A stretch of 64,000 nucleotides of DNA from NCBI GenBank assembly GCA_000752215.1, contig CCFG01000005.1, positions 1-64,000 of the forward strand, given 5' to 3'. The notes under the pieces were generated by a model. That model did not search any database. It saw nothing but the letters and a program-made list of their open reading frames with translations, and was not told the DNA's origin. Shown piece by piece: positions 1 to 7,494 of the stretch. A program made the position numbers and the translations under genes. Within the stretch, counting starts at the first letter, position 1. Each line of letters begins with the position of its first letter. The DNA comes from a bacterium MS4 (GTDB lineage: Bacteria > Bacillota > Clostridia > Oscillospirales > Acutalibacteraceae).

Positions 1-175
1 GGGAACCGCCGCTGATCTTCACCGTGGAAGGAACCACCCTTGTCGGATCGGTCAGCTCTTTTTTACCGTAGACCTCGCCCCTTTTGCACCCGTTGCCGGT
101 TACCGCGCAGCCGTTCTGCTCATCCACCTTCAAATGGCAGCCCTTGGGGCATACGATACAAATCAGTTCAGTCAT
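1..175 (-). CDS. DUF1667 family protein, partial (C-terminus outside window)
   Basis: The N-terminal 58 residues are visible, starting MTELICIVCPKGCHLKV. Closely spaced cysteines (C6, C9, C13 and two more near residues 23-29) match the small DUF1667 family, which is encoded with glycerol-3-phosphate dehydrogenase-like flavoproteins in Firmicutes and may carry a metal or Fe-S centre; that role is inference. The start ATG overlaps the TGA of the upstream flavoprotein as ATGA, so the two are translationally coupled. It is the last gene of the leftward operon within the window. Confidence 0.8.
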   Translation of the reverse strand, partial: MTELICIVCPKGCHLKVDEQNGCAVTGNGCKRGEVYGKKELTDPTRVVPSTVKISGGS

Positions 176-1443
176 GCTGTTTCCTCCTTACCGACTGCTA
201 CAGTCAGCGCACCCGCGGCATTTTCCAGAAGCGCCTTCGGGACCGTGATCTTTTCCATTTCGCCCGGCGCCATGTGCTCCCTTTTAAACCGCGCGATTTC
301 CTTTTCGCCATGGGTCACCTTAATTACTACATCCTGATAAACATTGTTGACGCGGAAGAAAATTTCCGCCGCCTTATCCAGATTTTCCGTGCGGATTTTC
401 TGCGGGACCGTGTAGTTGACACAGCTGCCGTTCTGCACCTCGAGGAGGCTTTCGGCTTTCGGCTCCCCGTTTGCGATATATTTTCCCGCGGCGCGGCCCG
501 CCCGCTGGCTTTCCGCCGTTACGAAGTCCACCAGGTCATGCACATGCACCACGTTGCCGCAGGCGAAGATCCCCTGCATGGAGGTTTCCATATTTTCAAA
601 CACCACCGGGCCGCTGGTGCGCCGGTCCATGGCCAGCCCCGCGGACTTGGACAGTTCGTTTTCCGGGATCAATCCGACGGAAAGCAGGACCGTGTCGCAG
701 TCGAAGGTCATTTCCGTTCCCGGAATCGGCTTTCTGTTTTCGTCCACCTTAGACACGACGACCTTTTCCACTCTTCCGTCCCCCTGAATATCCGTAATGG
801 TATGGGAGAGGTAAAGCGGAATGTCATAATCCTTCAGGCACTGCACGATGTTGCGGTTCAGCCCGTTGGAGTAGGGCATCAGTTCCACACACGCAAGCAC
901 CTTCGCGCCCTCCAGCGTCATGCGGCGCGCCATAATCAGGCCGATGTCGCCGGAGCCGAGGATGATCACCCTTTTGCCGACCATATAGCCTTCCATATTG
1001 ACGTAGCGCTGCGCGGTCCCGGCGGTAAAAATGCCTGCCGGGCGGTCGCCCGGAATCGCAATGGCGCCGCGGGTCCTTTCCCTGCAGCCCATCGCCAGCA
1101 CGATCGCTTTTGCCTGAATAATCATGTAGCCGTCTTTGCTGTTCACACAGTGAATCTGCTTGCCGCGCGTAATTTCCAGCACCATCGTATCCAGCTTGAC
1201 CTGTACGTTGGTGTCCCGCAGCATTTCAACAAACCGCTGTGCATATTCGGGCCCGGTCAGCTCCTCTTTAAAGTAATGGAGCCCGAACCCGTTGTGGATG
1301 CACTGGTTGAGGATACCGCCCAGCTCCTTGTCGCGCTCCAGAATCAGGACGCTTTCCGCGCCATTGTGGTAGCCCTCCAGCGCGGCCGCGAGCCCCGCGG
1401 GGCCTCCGCCGACGACAACCAAATCATAAGCTTCCGTTATCAT
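172..1443 (-). CDS. FAD/NAD-dependent oxidoreductase, glycerol-3-phosphate dehydrogenase partner subunit
   Basis: A 423-residue pyridine-nucleotide-disulfide-type flavoprotein. The N-terminus holds the FAD-binding Rossmann motif VVVGGGPAGLAA (about residues 9-20). A second nucleotide-binding motif, VIILGSGDIGLIMARR, lies near residues 170-185, and a third FAD contact, GIFACGNVVHVHD, near residue 320. It sits between a GlpA-like dehydrogenase and DUF1667. In clostridia this trio is thought to oxidise glycerol-3-phosphate to dihydroxyacetone phosphate and pass electrons to a soluble acceptor. The start has a strong GGGAGGAG site and overlaps the upstream stop as ATGA. No membrane segment is seen, so it is probably cytoplasmic. 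The family is clear; the electron acceptor is not. Confidence 0.85.
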   Translation of the reverse strand: MITEAYDLVVVGGGPAGLAAALEGYHNGAESVLILERDKELGGILNQCIHNGFGLHYFKEELTGPEYAQRFVEMLRDTNVQVKLDTMVLEITRGKQIHCVNSKDGYMIIQAKAIVLAMGCRERTRGAIAIPGDRPAGIFTAGTAQRYVNMEGYMVGKRVIILGSGDIGLIMARRMTLEGAKVLACVELMPYSNGLNRNIVQCLKDYDIPLYLSHTITDIQGDGRVEKVVVSKVDENRKPIPGTEMTFDCDTVLLSVGLIPENELSKSAGLAMDRRTSGPVVFENMETSMQGIFACGNVVHVHDLVDFVTAESQRAGRAAGKYIANGEPKAESLLEVQNGSCVNYTVPQKIRTENLDKAAEIFFRVNNVYQDVVIKVTHGEKEIARFKREHMAPGEMEKITVPKALLENAAGALTVAVGKEETA

Positions 1444-2888
1444 TGCTGTACTCCTCCCTTTTTGGTCTCTCCGGTCAGAATATAAGTACCCTTTTTATTC
1501 AAAAGCACTTCTTCCAGCGGAAGGCCCAGCTCCCTTGCGAGAATCTCCTGTACGCGCGGGCCGCAGAAGCCGCCCTGACAGCGCCCCATTCCGGCGTTGC
1601 ACCTTTTCTTGACCGCGTCGACGGTGCGCGGGGTGATCGGACTGTGGATGGCGTCCACAATCTCGCCCTCCGTGATCGTCTCGCAGCGGCAGATCACCCG
1701 GCCGTAAAGCGGATTTTTCCCGATCAGCTCCGCCTTCTCCTCCGGGGACAGGGACTTGAAGTTCACCTTCCGCCTTTCGTCTATAAAATCTTCCTTTTCC
1801 TTCAGATAAACGCCCGTTCTTTCCAGAAGCTTGATACAGTCGAGCGCAATGGCCGGGGCGCTGGTCAGGCCCGGCGATTTGATCCCGGCCAGGTTGATGA
1901 AGCCTCTGGCGGATTTGGATTCCTCAATGATAAAGTCCGAACGCTCGCTTTGTGCGCGGACGCCCGCAAAATTGCGGATGGACTCCCTGAAATTGACGCC
2001 CGGCACGGACCTGACCGCCGTTTCACGGACAAAATCAAGCCCGTCCTGGGTAGTGGAAACATCGTCGTCGTTCTCAACGCCGACCGCGTCCGGCCCGACA
2101 ATCAGGTTGCCGTGCACCGTCGGGGAAACCAAAACGCCCTTTCCCACCTTGCTGGGGCACTGGAAAATCACCTTGCTGACCAGATTTCCCTGACTTTTAT
2201 CCAGCAGATAATACTGGCCCTTGCTCGGGATAATTCTGAACTCCGGTTTCTCCGCCACCAGATTGTGGACGTCGTCGGAATGGAGTCCCGCCGCGTTGAC
2301 CACGCGGGCAGCTTCAACCACCTGGTCGCCGCAGAACAGGCGGTACGCCGTCCCCGTGCGCTCGATCCGGTCGACCTTGCTGTTGAGGAAGAAATCTGCG
2401 CCGTTGCGCTTCGCGGTGTCCGCCATGGCGATGCACAGCTCCCACGGGCTGACAATCGCGCCGGACGGCGCGTACAGGGCTCCCTTGATCTCCTTGCTTA
2501 AATTCGGTTCCATTTCAAGGGTCTCCCTTGCGTTCAGGACCCGGATGCCCGGCACGCCGTTTACCACGCCCTGCCTATACAGCCGGTAAATCACATGCAG
2601 GTCGTCCTCGTTGAATCCCAGCACCAGCGACCCGCATTTCTGATAGGGAACTTTCAGTTTTTTCGCAATCTCTTCAATCATGGCGTTGCCCAGAACATTG
2701 AGTCGGGCCATCGCCGTGCCGGGCTCCGGATCATACCCCGCGTGGACAATGGCGCTGTTCGCCTTGGTTGTGCCGTCGGCAACGTCGTTTTCCTTTTCCA
2801 GAACGGCGATTTTCAGGTCGTAGCGCGAAAGCTCGTACGCTGTTGCCGCTCCGATGACACCGCAGCCGATAATTGCTACATCATACAT
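1440..2888 (-). CDS. GlpA-like FAD dehydrogenase with C-terminal BFD-type [2Fe-2S] domain
   Basis: A 482-residue DAO-type flavoprotein related to anaerobic glycerol-3-phosphate dehydrogenase. The FAD motif VAIIGCGVIGAATAYELSR is at the N-terminus. The C-terminal ~80 residues carry a bacterioferredoxin-associated [2Fe-2S] module with the cysteine pattern VICRCET followed by RCNAGMGRCQGGFCGP. The reading frame opens further upstream (to 3005), but I place the start at the ATG at 2888, preceded by AAAGGG at good spacing; the extra residues would be low-complexity sequence translated from the leader terminator. It is first in the operon with the genes at 172-1443 and 1-175. Expression is probably set by the promoter at 3018-3046 and the leader terminator at 2932-2979. 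Confidence 0.85.
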   Translation of the reverse strand: MYDVAIIGCGVIGAATAYELSRYDLKIAVLEKENDVADGTTKANSAIVHAGYDPEPGTAMARLNVLGNAMIEEIAKKLKVPYQKCGSLVLGFNEDDLHVIYRLYRQGVVNGVPGIRVLNARETLEMEPNLSKEIKGALYAPSGAIVSPWELCIAMADTAKRNGADFFLNSKVDRIERTGTAYRLFCGDQVVEAARVVNAAGLHSDDVHNLVAEKPEFRIIPSKGQYYLLDKSQGNLVSKVIFQCPSKVGKGVLVSPTVHGNLIVGPDAVGVENDDDVSTTQDGLDFVRETAVRSVPGVNFRESIRNFAGVRAQSERSDFIIEESKSARGFINLAGIKSPGLTSAPAIALDCIKLLERTGVYLKEKEDFIDERRKVNFKSLSPEEKAELIGKNPLYGRVICRCETITEGEIVDAIHSPITPRTVDAVKKRCNAGMGRCQGGFCGPRVQEILARELGLPLEEVLLNKKGTYILTGETKKGGVQQ

Positions 2889-2931
2889 AAGAGACACCCT
2901 TTCCATACCTTCATTTTTCCATAAAAGCAAT

Positions 2932-2979
2932 AAAAAAAGAGCAATGCGAATCAACAGTATTGTTAATTCAGCATTACTC
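2932..2979 (-). promoter_or_regulatory. Leader transcription terminator (attenuator) of the glycerol-3-phosphate operon
   Basis: On the minus strand an inverted repeat pairs GAGTAATGC (2979-2971) with GCATTGCTC (2947-2939). It continues inward as GAATTAACA against TGTTGATTC and is followed at once by seven T. This intrinsic terminator lies between the promoter (3018-3046) and the first gene, so it should stop transcription before the coding region unless relieved. Bacillus glpD and glpF leaders have the same design and are opened by the antiterminator GlpP; no GlpP gene is in this window. Confidence 0.7.
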
Positions 2980-3017
2980 AAAAATCTCCATGCTTTTGTA
3001 TTCAATTTTCTGTGTAT

Positions 3018-3046
3018 ATTTTACACCGTCCGACCGGCTTTGTCAA
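3018..3046 (-). promoter_or_regulatory. Sigma-A-type promoter of the glycerol-3-phosphate operon
   Basis: The minus strand reads TTGACA, a 17-base spacer, then TAAAAT, a near-perfect vegetative promoter. Predicted transcription starts near 3011, giving a leader of about 120 bases that contains the attenuator hairpin. Together with the terminator at 3104-3150 this accounts for the otherwise gene-free stretch 2889-3207. Confidence 0.75.
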
Positions 3047-3103
3047 TGGATAAAGCTTGAAACGGAGTGCCACTTTTTGTAAAGCAGATTTCAGCAATCT
3101 GCA

Positions 3104-3150
3104 TAAAAAGCGCTTTGAATCAGGCTGATTAGCCCAACTCAAAGCGCCGT
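3104..3150 (-). terminator. Intrinsic terminator of the CoA-disulfide reductase-like gene
   Basis: On the minus strand GCGCTTTGA pairs with TCAAAGCGC around an 18-20 base loop and is followed by TTTTT. It lies about 60 bases past the stop codon at 3208. Confidence 0.8.
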
Positions 3151-3207
3151 TTCCTGTGCAATATGACCGGACCCTCTGGAAAGACTGCTCCGAAGCCCGG
3201 ATTTTTG

Positions 3208-5658
3208 TCAGATAAACAGATTGGTGTCCGACTGCTCGGCGGAGCCGAGGAAGGTGGCGACCCCCGCGATTTCCACCCCGTCGATCAGCTCTTCAGGCTT
3301 GATCCCCATAATATCCATGGACATCTGGCAGGCCACGATCCTTACCCCGCCGTCCATGGCGGAGCGGAGAAGCTCCTCCAGCGAAGAAACGTTTTTGCTC
3401 TTCATGACTCCGCGTATCATTTTGGAGCCCATCCCCATCATATTCATTTTGGAAAGGCCCAGCTTTTTGCTTCCGCGCGGCATCATCCTGCCGAACATGC
3501 TTTCTATGAAATTCTTTTTCACAGGTACCTTTTCGCTTCTCCGCAGGATATTCAATCCCCAGAAGGTAAAGAACATCGTGACCTTCCGGCCCATGGAGGC
3601 CGCTCCGTTGGCGATAATCAGCGCCGCCAGCGCCTTGTCGAGGTCGCCGCTGAACACCACCATGCTCTTGTCGTTCCCGCTCTGGGCCGAAACGGCGGGG
3701 GCCTGCGCGCCCTTCTGGATTCTGACGGTGTAGGTCGCGCCCTCGCGCTGCACGCCGAGCAGCAGGTTCCCCGTCCTTTCGCACCAGACGCTGATGTCCG
3801 AAGCAAACGCCGGGTCGGTCGCGCGGATGGTCAGGCAGTCCCCGTCGCGAATGCTTTTGATTCCTTCCGCGGCTTTCATGATCGGGCCGGGGCACTGCAG
3901 GCCGCAGGCGTCCACCTCCAGCATTTCTGCGTCCCGGCAGCACGCCGATTTTATCTCTTCCCCGCCGTTACTGTTTTTTTTTACGCCGACACAGTCGGCG
4001 CCCGTCGGACTTTCCCTGTCCCCTTTGGCGGTGATATAAGTCTTGTATCCGCCGCTGAGGTTATAGACGTCGTAGCCGTTCTGCACCAGAATCCTTGCGG
4101 CAAGGTATCCGCGCAGGCCCACCTGGCAGAACGCGTACACCGGTTTGTCTTTCGGCAGCTCGCTCATCCGACCGCGCAGGCTGTCCAGAGGAATTCCGAC
4201 CGCGCCGTCGAGCGTACCCATTTTCATTTCGTCGGGCGTCCTGACGTCCAGCAGGGTGACTTTTTCGAGGTCCAGTGAATCCACCTCGTCATAGTGGAAC
4301 ACTTTTACGTCGCCGCGCAGGATATTGGCCGCCGTAAAGCCCAGCATGTTTACCGGGTCCTTTGCGGAGGAATAAGGCGGCGCGTAAGAGAGCTCCAGCT
4401 TTTCAAGATCGTAGACCGTTCCGCCCAGACGAAGCGCGGTGGCAAGCACGTCGATGCGTTTATCGACTCCCTCATAGCCGACCGCCTGCGCGCCGAGGAT
4501 TTTTCCGTCTGGCGCGAACAGCAGCTTCATGCTGATCTGTGAGGAGCCGGGATAGTACCCCGCGTGGCTCGACGGATGGATATAGGTTTTCTGATACGGA
4601 ATCTCCTGTGCTTTCAGCTGTTTCTCGTTCAGCCCGGTGGAGGCGGCGGTCATGTCGAACACCTTCAGCACCGCGCTGCCCTGTACGCCGCTGTCCCTTA
4701 TGACCCTCTGCCCCAGAACATTGTCCCCGGCGAGCCTGCCCTGCTTGTTGGCGGGTCCGGCAAGGGGAACCAGCGTCCTGTCCCCGGTCACGATCTGGCG
4801 GACGGAAATGGCGTCGCCGACCGCGTAAATATCCGGGTCGGAGGTGGCAAAGGTATCGTCGGTCAGGATGCTTCCGCCGACGCCAAGCTCCAGGCCGGCT
4901 TCTTTGGCAAGGCGGCTGTCCGGCGCGACGCCGATGCTCAGGATGACCAGATCGGCCTCCAGTTCCCTGTCTCCGGTCAGCTTTACTTTCAGGCCTGCGG
5001 ACTTTTCAAAGCCCTGCACGCCCGTACCGAATAGTAATTTGATCCCGTTTTCTCTCATATGGCGGTGCAGAATGGCCGCCATTTCCGGGTCAAGGGAGGC
5101 AATGGCCTGATCCAAGAATTCAACAATCGTGACGTCAAGGCCGCGTTCCTTCAGATTTTCCGCCATTTCCACCCCGATAAAGCCCGCGCCGACCACAACG
5201 GCCGACTTTGCGTGCTTTTCCTTAATATAGGCGTCGATCTGAAGCGTATCCGGCACCGTGCGCAGCGTAAAGATTCCCTCGCTGTCGATTCCGGGCAGAT
5301 TGGGGCGCTTCGGCACCGCGCCGGGCGAAAGGATCAGTTTATCATAGCTTTCCTCGTAGGTGCTGCCGTCCGCGTGATTTTGTACGGTCACCGTCTTTTT
5401 TTCACGGTCAATTTTCACGACCTCGCTCTTCGTACGCACATCGATGCCAAAGCGCCTGTGAAGCAGCTCCGGCTGCGTGACGATCAGCTTTTCCCTGTCC
5501 CTGATCGTTCCCCCGATATAGTAGGGAAGACCGCAGTTTGCGTAGGAAATGTACTCTCCCTTCTCAAACAGGATGATTTTGGCTTCCTCGCTCTGCCTGC
5601 GCAGCCTGGTAGCCGCGCCTGCGCCGCCTGCAACACCGCCGACAATCAGTACCTTCAT
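3208..5658 (-). CDS. CoA-disulfide reductase-like flavoprotein fused to rhodanese, TusA and DsrE-like domains
   Basis: An 816-residue fusion. Residues 1 to about 440 form a CoA-disulfide reductase/NADH oxidase-type flavoenzyme: FAD motif VGGVAGGAGAATRLRR, redox cysteine C42 in SYANCGLPYY, and an NAD motif VVVGAGFIGVEMAENL. A rhodanese domain follows (about 455-545) with active-site loop CQVGLRG. Next is a TusA/SirA domain (about 575-650) with the signature CGLQCPGP. The last ~150 residues are DsrE/DsrF-like, with a cysteine in VACQMSMDIMG. Together these are persulfide-handling modules: reduction of low-molecular-weight or CoA persulfides and relay of sulfane sulfur is the likely role, by family knowledge. 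The start has GGCGGAGA upstream. It is cytoplasmic and monocistronic, ending at a clear terminator. Confidence 0.9.
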   Translation of the reverse strand: MKVLIVGGVAGGAGAATRLRRQSEEAKIILFEKGEYISYANCGLPYYIGGTIRDREKLIVTQPELLHRRFGIDVRTKSEVVKIDREKKTVTVQNHADGSTYEESYDKLILSPGAVPKRPNLPGIDSEGIFTLRTVPDTLQIDAYIKEKHAKSAVVVGAGFIGVEMAENLKERGLDVTIVEFLDQAIASLDPEMAAILHRHMRENGIKLLFGTGVQGFEKSAGLKVKLTGDRELEADLVILSIGVAPDSRLAKEAGLELGVGGSILTDDTFATSDPDIYAVGDAISVRQIVTGDRTLVPLAGPANKQGRLAGDNVLGQRVIRDSGVQGSAVLKVFDMTAASTGLNEKQLKAQEIPYQKTYIHPSSHAGYYPGSSQISMKLLFAPDGKILGAQAVGYEGVDKRIDVLATALRLGGTVYDLEKLELSYAPPYSSAKDPVNMLGFTAANILRGDVKVFHYDEVDSLDLEKVTLLDVRTPDEMKMGTLDGAVGIPLDSLRGRMSELPKDKPVYAFCQVGLRGYLAARILVQNGYDVYNLSGGYKTYITAKGDRESPTGADCVGVKKNSNGGEEIKSACCRDAEMLEVDACGLQCPGPIMKAAEGIKSIRDGDCLTIRATDPAFASDISVWCERTGNLLLGVQREGATYTVRIQKGAQAPAVSAQSGNDKSMVVFSGDLDKALAALIIANGAASMGRKVTMFFTFWGLNILRRSEKVPVKKNFIESMFGRMMPRGSKKLGLSKMNMMGMGSKMIRGVMKSKNVSSLEELLRSAMDGGVRIVACQMSMDIMGIKPEELIDGVEIAGVATFLGSAEQSDTNLFI

Positions 5659-5796
5659 TGTATCTCCGCCTTTCCAATCATATAAAGCTTATGAATGCCA
5701 GTTTTCAAAAATGAACTTTTTTCGTGCGCCGCCCCTGTCCGGCTTCTGTAAAACCCTTCAGTCAGGCTTTGCCTGCCGGCTCCCTCAAAGAGGAAA

Positions 5797-5901
5797 CTTA
5801 CAGCATTTTCCGTTAATTCTGCAACAGGGTTGCGTTTCTCCCCCGCCTTCGGCGGGGGAGAAACGTGTTTTGTCTCGCAAGCTGAAATGGAAGTGCTATA
5901 A
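5797..5901 (+). repeat. Hairpin-bearing intergenic repeat, copy A
   Basis: A 105-base element bounded by degenerate inverted ends (CTTACAGCATTTTCC at the left, GGAAGTGCTATAA at the right). It has a central GC hairpin (CCCCCGCC TTC GGCGGGGG) flanked by TTTCT/AGAAA and followed by the conserved TTTTGTCTCGC. It aligns along its length with copy B (29139-29243) and, minus the hairpin block, with copy C (30404-30474). Confidence 0.75.
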
Positions 5902-5984
5902 AATCGGAATTCAATTTGAAAAATTGCAAATATTGTAGTGTAATTTTTTACAGTTTTATGATATCATGAGGGAAGATAGGATTC

Positions 5985-5999
5985 CGTGACTAAATCACA
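5985..5999. promoter_or_regulatory. GTGA-N5-TCAC palindrome, upstream site
   Basis: CGTGA-CTAAA-TCACA, centred at 5992, 34 bases upstream of the second palindrome at 6026. Probably an accessory binding site for a Crp/Fnr-family protein. The candidate is the regulator encoded at 7495-8184. Confidence 0.55.
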
Positions 6000-6018
6000 C
6001 AGCGGAAGAAAGCCCGGA

Positions 6019-6060
6019 TGTGACCATGTCACAGAATAAATCTCATTTACGGCATATAAT
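6019..6060 (+). promoter_or_regulatory. Activator site and -10 element of the thioredoxin reductase-like gene
   Basis: TGTGA-CCATG-TCACA (6019-6033) is a perfect palindrome. A TATAAT box follows at 6055-6060, with no recognisable -35 hexamer between them. The palindrome centre is 29 bases from the first base of the -10 box, i.e. at about -41.5 relative to the predicted start. That is the class II position from which Crp/Fnr proteins activate transcription. The same geometry recurs at 6968-7009. Confidence 0.65.
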
Positions 6061-6088
6061 AAAACAATCAACCAGAGAGGGTGAAACG

Positions 6089-6952
6089 ATGGCCGATATA
6101 ATCATCTTGGGAAACGGTCCCGCCGGAATCTCTTCAGCGGCCTATACGGCACGCGCCGGGCTGGACACCATGGTAATCGGGCGCGACAGCGGAGCTTTAT
6201 CAAAAGCGGGGGAAATCGAAAATTATTACGGCTTTCCCACCCCTATTTCCGGAGAACAGCTGGTCCGCAACGGAATCGACCAGGCCGAAAGGCTCGGCGT
6301 TTCCATCGTCAGCGACGAGGTCCTGGGCATCAGCTACGACGGCGAGTTTACCGTCCAGTCAAAACAGGGCACCTACAAAGCCCCCTGCGTCATCCTTGCG
6401 ACGGGCGCTTCCAGAAAATCGCCCAGAATCGAGGGCCTGAGCAAATTTGAGGGAAAAGGCGTCAGTTACTGCGCCGTCTGCGACGCGTTTTTCTACCGCG
6501 GAAAAGCCGTTGCCGTTCTGGGGGACGGCGACTACGCCCTGCACGAGGCGGCGGAGCTTCTGCCGGTCGTCGGTTCGGTCACGGTGCTGACCAACGGGCG
6601 CCAACCTTCCGCGGAATTCCCCGAACAGATTTCCGTGAACAAAAAGGAAATAGAAGCGCTCAGGGGCGACAGCGTTTTGGAATCCATCGCTTTCCGCGAC
6701 GGCTCCACCCAGCCGCTCAGCGGGGTGTTTGTCGCTCTGGGCGTAGCTTCCAGCACGGATTTCGCCCGGACCATGGGCGCTGAAACCGAAAACGGCCGCA
6801 TTGTGGTAAACGACCGCATGCAGACGAACATTCCCGGCCTTTACGCGGCGGGCGACTGCACCGGTGGCATGTACCAGATTTCCAAAGCGGTCTACGACGG
6901 CGCCAGAGCCGCGACCAGCGCCATTCAATATCTGCGCAGCCGCAAAAAATAA
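6089..6952 (+). CDS. trxB: Thioredoxin reductase-like flavoprotein lacking NADPH motifs
   Basis: A 287-residue thioredoxin reductase homologue. The FAD motif ILGNGPAGISSAAYTARAG and C-terminal GDCTGGMYQISKAVYDGA are intact, and the redox pair is present as CAVCDAFF. The NADPH-domain fingerprints are not: the usual GGGDSA is GDGDYA, and the arginine-rich HRRxxxR segment is replaced by a stretch around TNGRQPSAEF. That pattern is known from ferredoxin-dependent flavin thioredoxin reductases of clostridia, so ferredoxin may be the electron donor (inference). I use the ATG at 6089 because GAGAGGG precedes it; an in-frame ATG at 6020 overlaps the regulatory palindrome. It is followed by its probable partner thioredoxin. 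Confidence 0.85.
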   Translation: MADIIILGNGPAGISSAAYTARAGLDTMVIGRDSGALSKAGEIENYYGFPTPISGEQLVRNGIDQAERLGVSIVSDEVLGISYDGEFTVQSKQGTYKAPCVILATGASRKSPRIEGLSKFEGKGVSYCAVCDAFFYRGKAVAVLGDGDYALHEAAELLPVVGSVTVLTNGRQPSAEFPEQISVNKKEIEALRGDSVLESIAFRDGSTQPLSGVFVALGVASSTDFARTMGAETENGRIVVNDRMQTNIPGLYAAGDCTGGMYQISKAVYDGARAATSAIQYLRSRKK

Positions 6953-6967
6953 CTTTTTTCGCCAAAA

Positions 6968-7009
6968 CGTGATATAGTCACGGAAAAAATTCGATTTCCG
7001 GTATATAAT
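6968..7009 (+). promoter_or_regulatory. Activator site and -10 element of the thioredoxin gene
   Basis: CGTGA-TATAG-TCACG (6968-6982) is followed by TATAAT at 7004-7009, with no clear -35 hexamer. The distance from palindrome centre to the -10 box is 29 bases, exactly as upstream of the gene at 6089. This gives the thioredoxin gene its own promoter, co-regulated with the reductase. Confidence 0.65.
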
Positions 7010-7061
7010 AGGGATACAAACGGAGAAAACTATTCTTAAACATGGACAAAGGAGAATGAAT

Positions 7062-7373
7062 ATGGCAGTGGTAACTTTAACAAAAGACAATTTTACGCAG
7101 GAGGCGGTAAACGCCGACAAGACCATACTTATTGATTTCTGGGCCCCGTGGTGCGGCCCCTGCCGCATGGTATCGCCCATTGTGGATGAGATTGCCGATG
7201 AGGCTTCCGCCACTTTAAAGGTAGGCAAGGTAAATGTGGACGAGGAGCCGGAGCTCGCCTCTCAGTTCGGCGTTATGAGCATCCCGACACTGGTGGTGAT
7301 GAAGGACGGAAAAGTTGTGACTTCCTCCGTCGGCACCAAAAGCAAGGAATCCATTCTGAGCATGGTCCAATAA
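7062..7373 (+). CDS. trxA: Thioredoxin
   Basis: A 103-residue single-domain thioredoxin with the classical active site FWAPWCGPCRM and the cis-proline segment MSIPTLVVMKDG. It reduces protein disulfides in the cytoplasm using electrons from the adjacent flavoprotein. Two in-frame ATGs are possible. The second (7062) is preferred because AAAGGAG ends seven bases before it, whereas the first (7056) is almost on top of the ribosome binding site. It has its own promoter and a terminator immediately downstream. Confidence 0.95.
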   Translation: MAVVTLTKDNFTQEAVNADKTILIDFWAPWCGPCRMVSPIVDEIADEASATLKVGKVNVDEEPELASQFGVMSIPTLVVMKDGKVVTSSVGTKSKESILSMVQ

Positions 7374-7385
7374 AACAAATCCAAA

Positions 7386-7420
7386 AGCTCCGCATCCGTG
7401 ATGCGGGGCTTTTTTCTTTT
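7386..7420 (+). terminator. Intrinsic terminator after thioredoxin
   Basis: AGCTCCGCATC pairs with GATGCGGGGCT around a three-base loop (one mismatch/wobble), followed by TTTTTTCTTTT. It lies 12 bases past the thioredoxin stop. Confidence 0.9.
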
Positions 7421-7494
7421 GCCTTTCTGTAGTATAATAAACCCAAAAAGAAATATCAGCCGCCCGGTGCGGCTGACTCAGGGAGGCAGTCGGG

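Larger units (their letters stand above)
5659..6088. other. Intergenic region with two repeat families and a regulated promoter
   Basis: No gene is seen in 430 bases. It holds one copy of a CTCCCTC-type intergenic repeat in reverse orientation (about 5752-5793), hairpin element copy A (5797-5901), a possible weak extra promoter TTGTAG-N18-TATGAT (5933-5962), and two GTGA-N5-TCAC palindromes before the thioredoxin reductase-like gene. Confidence 0.6.
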
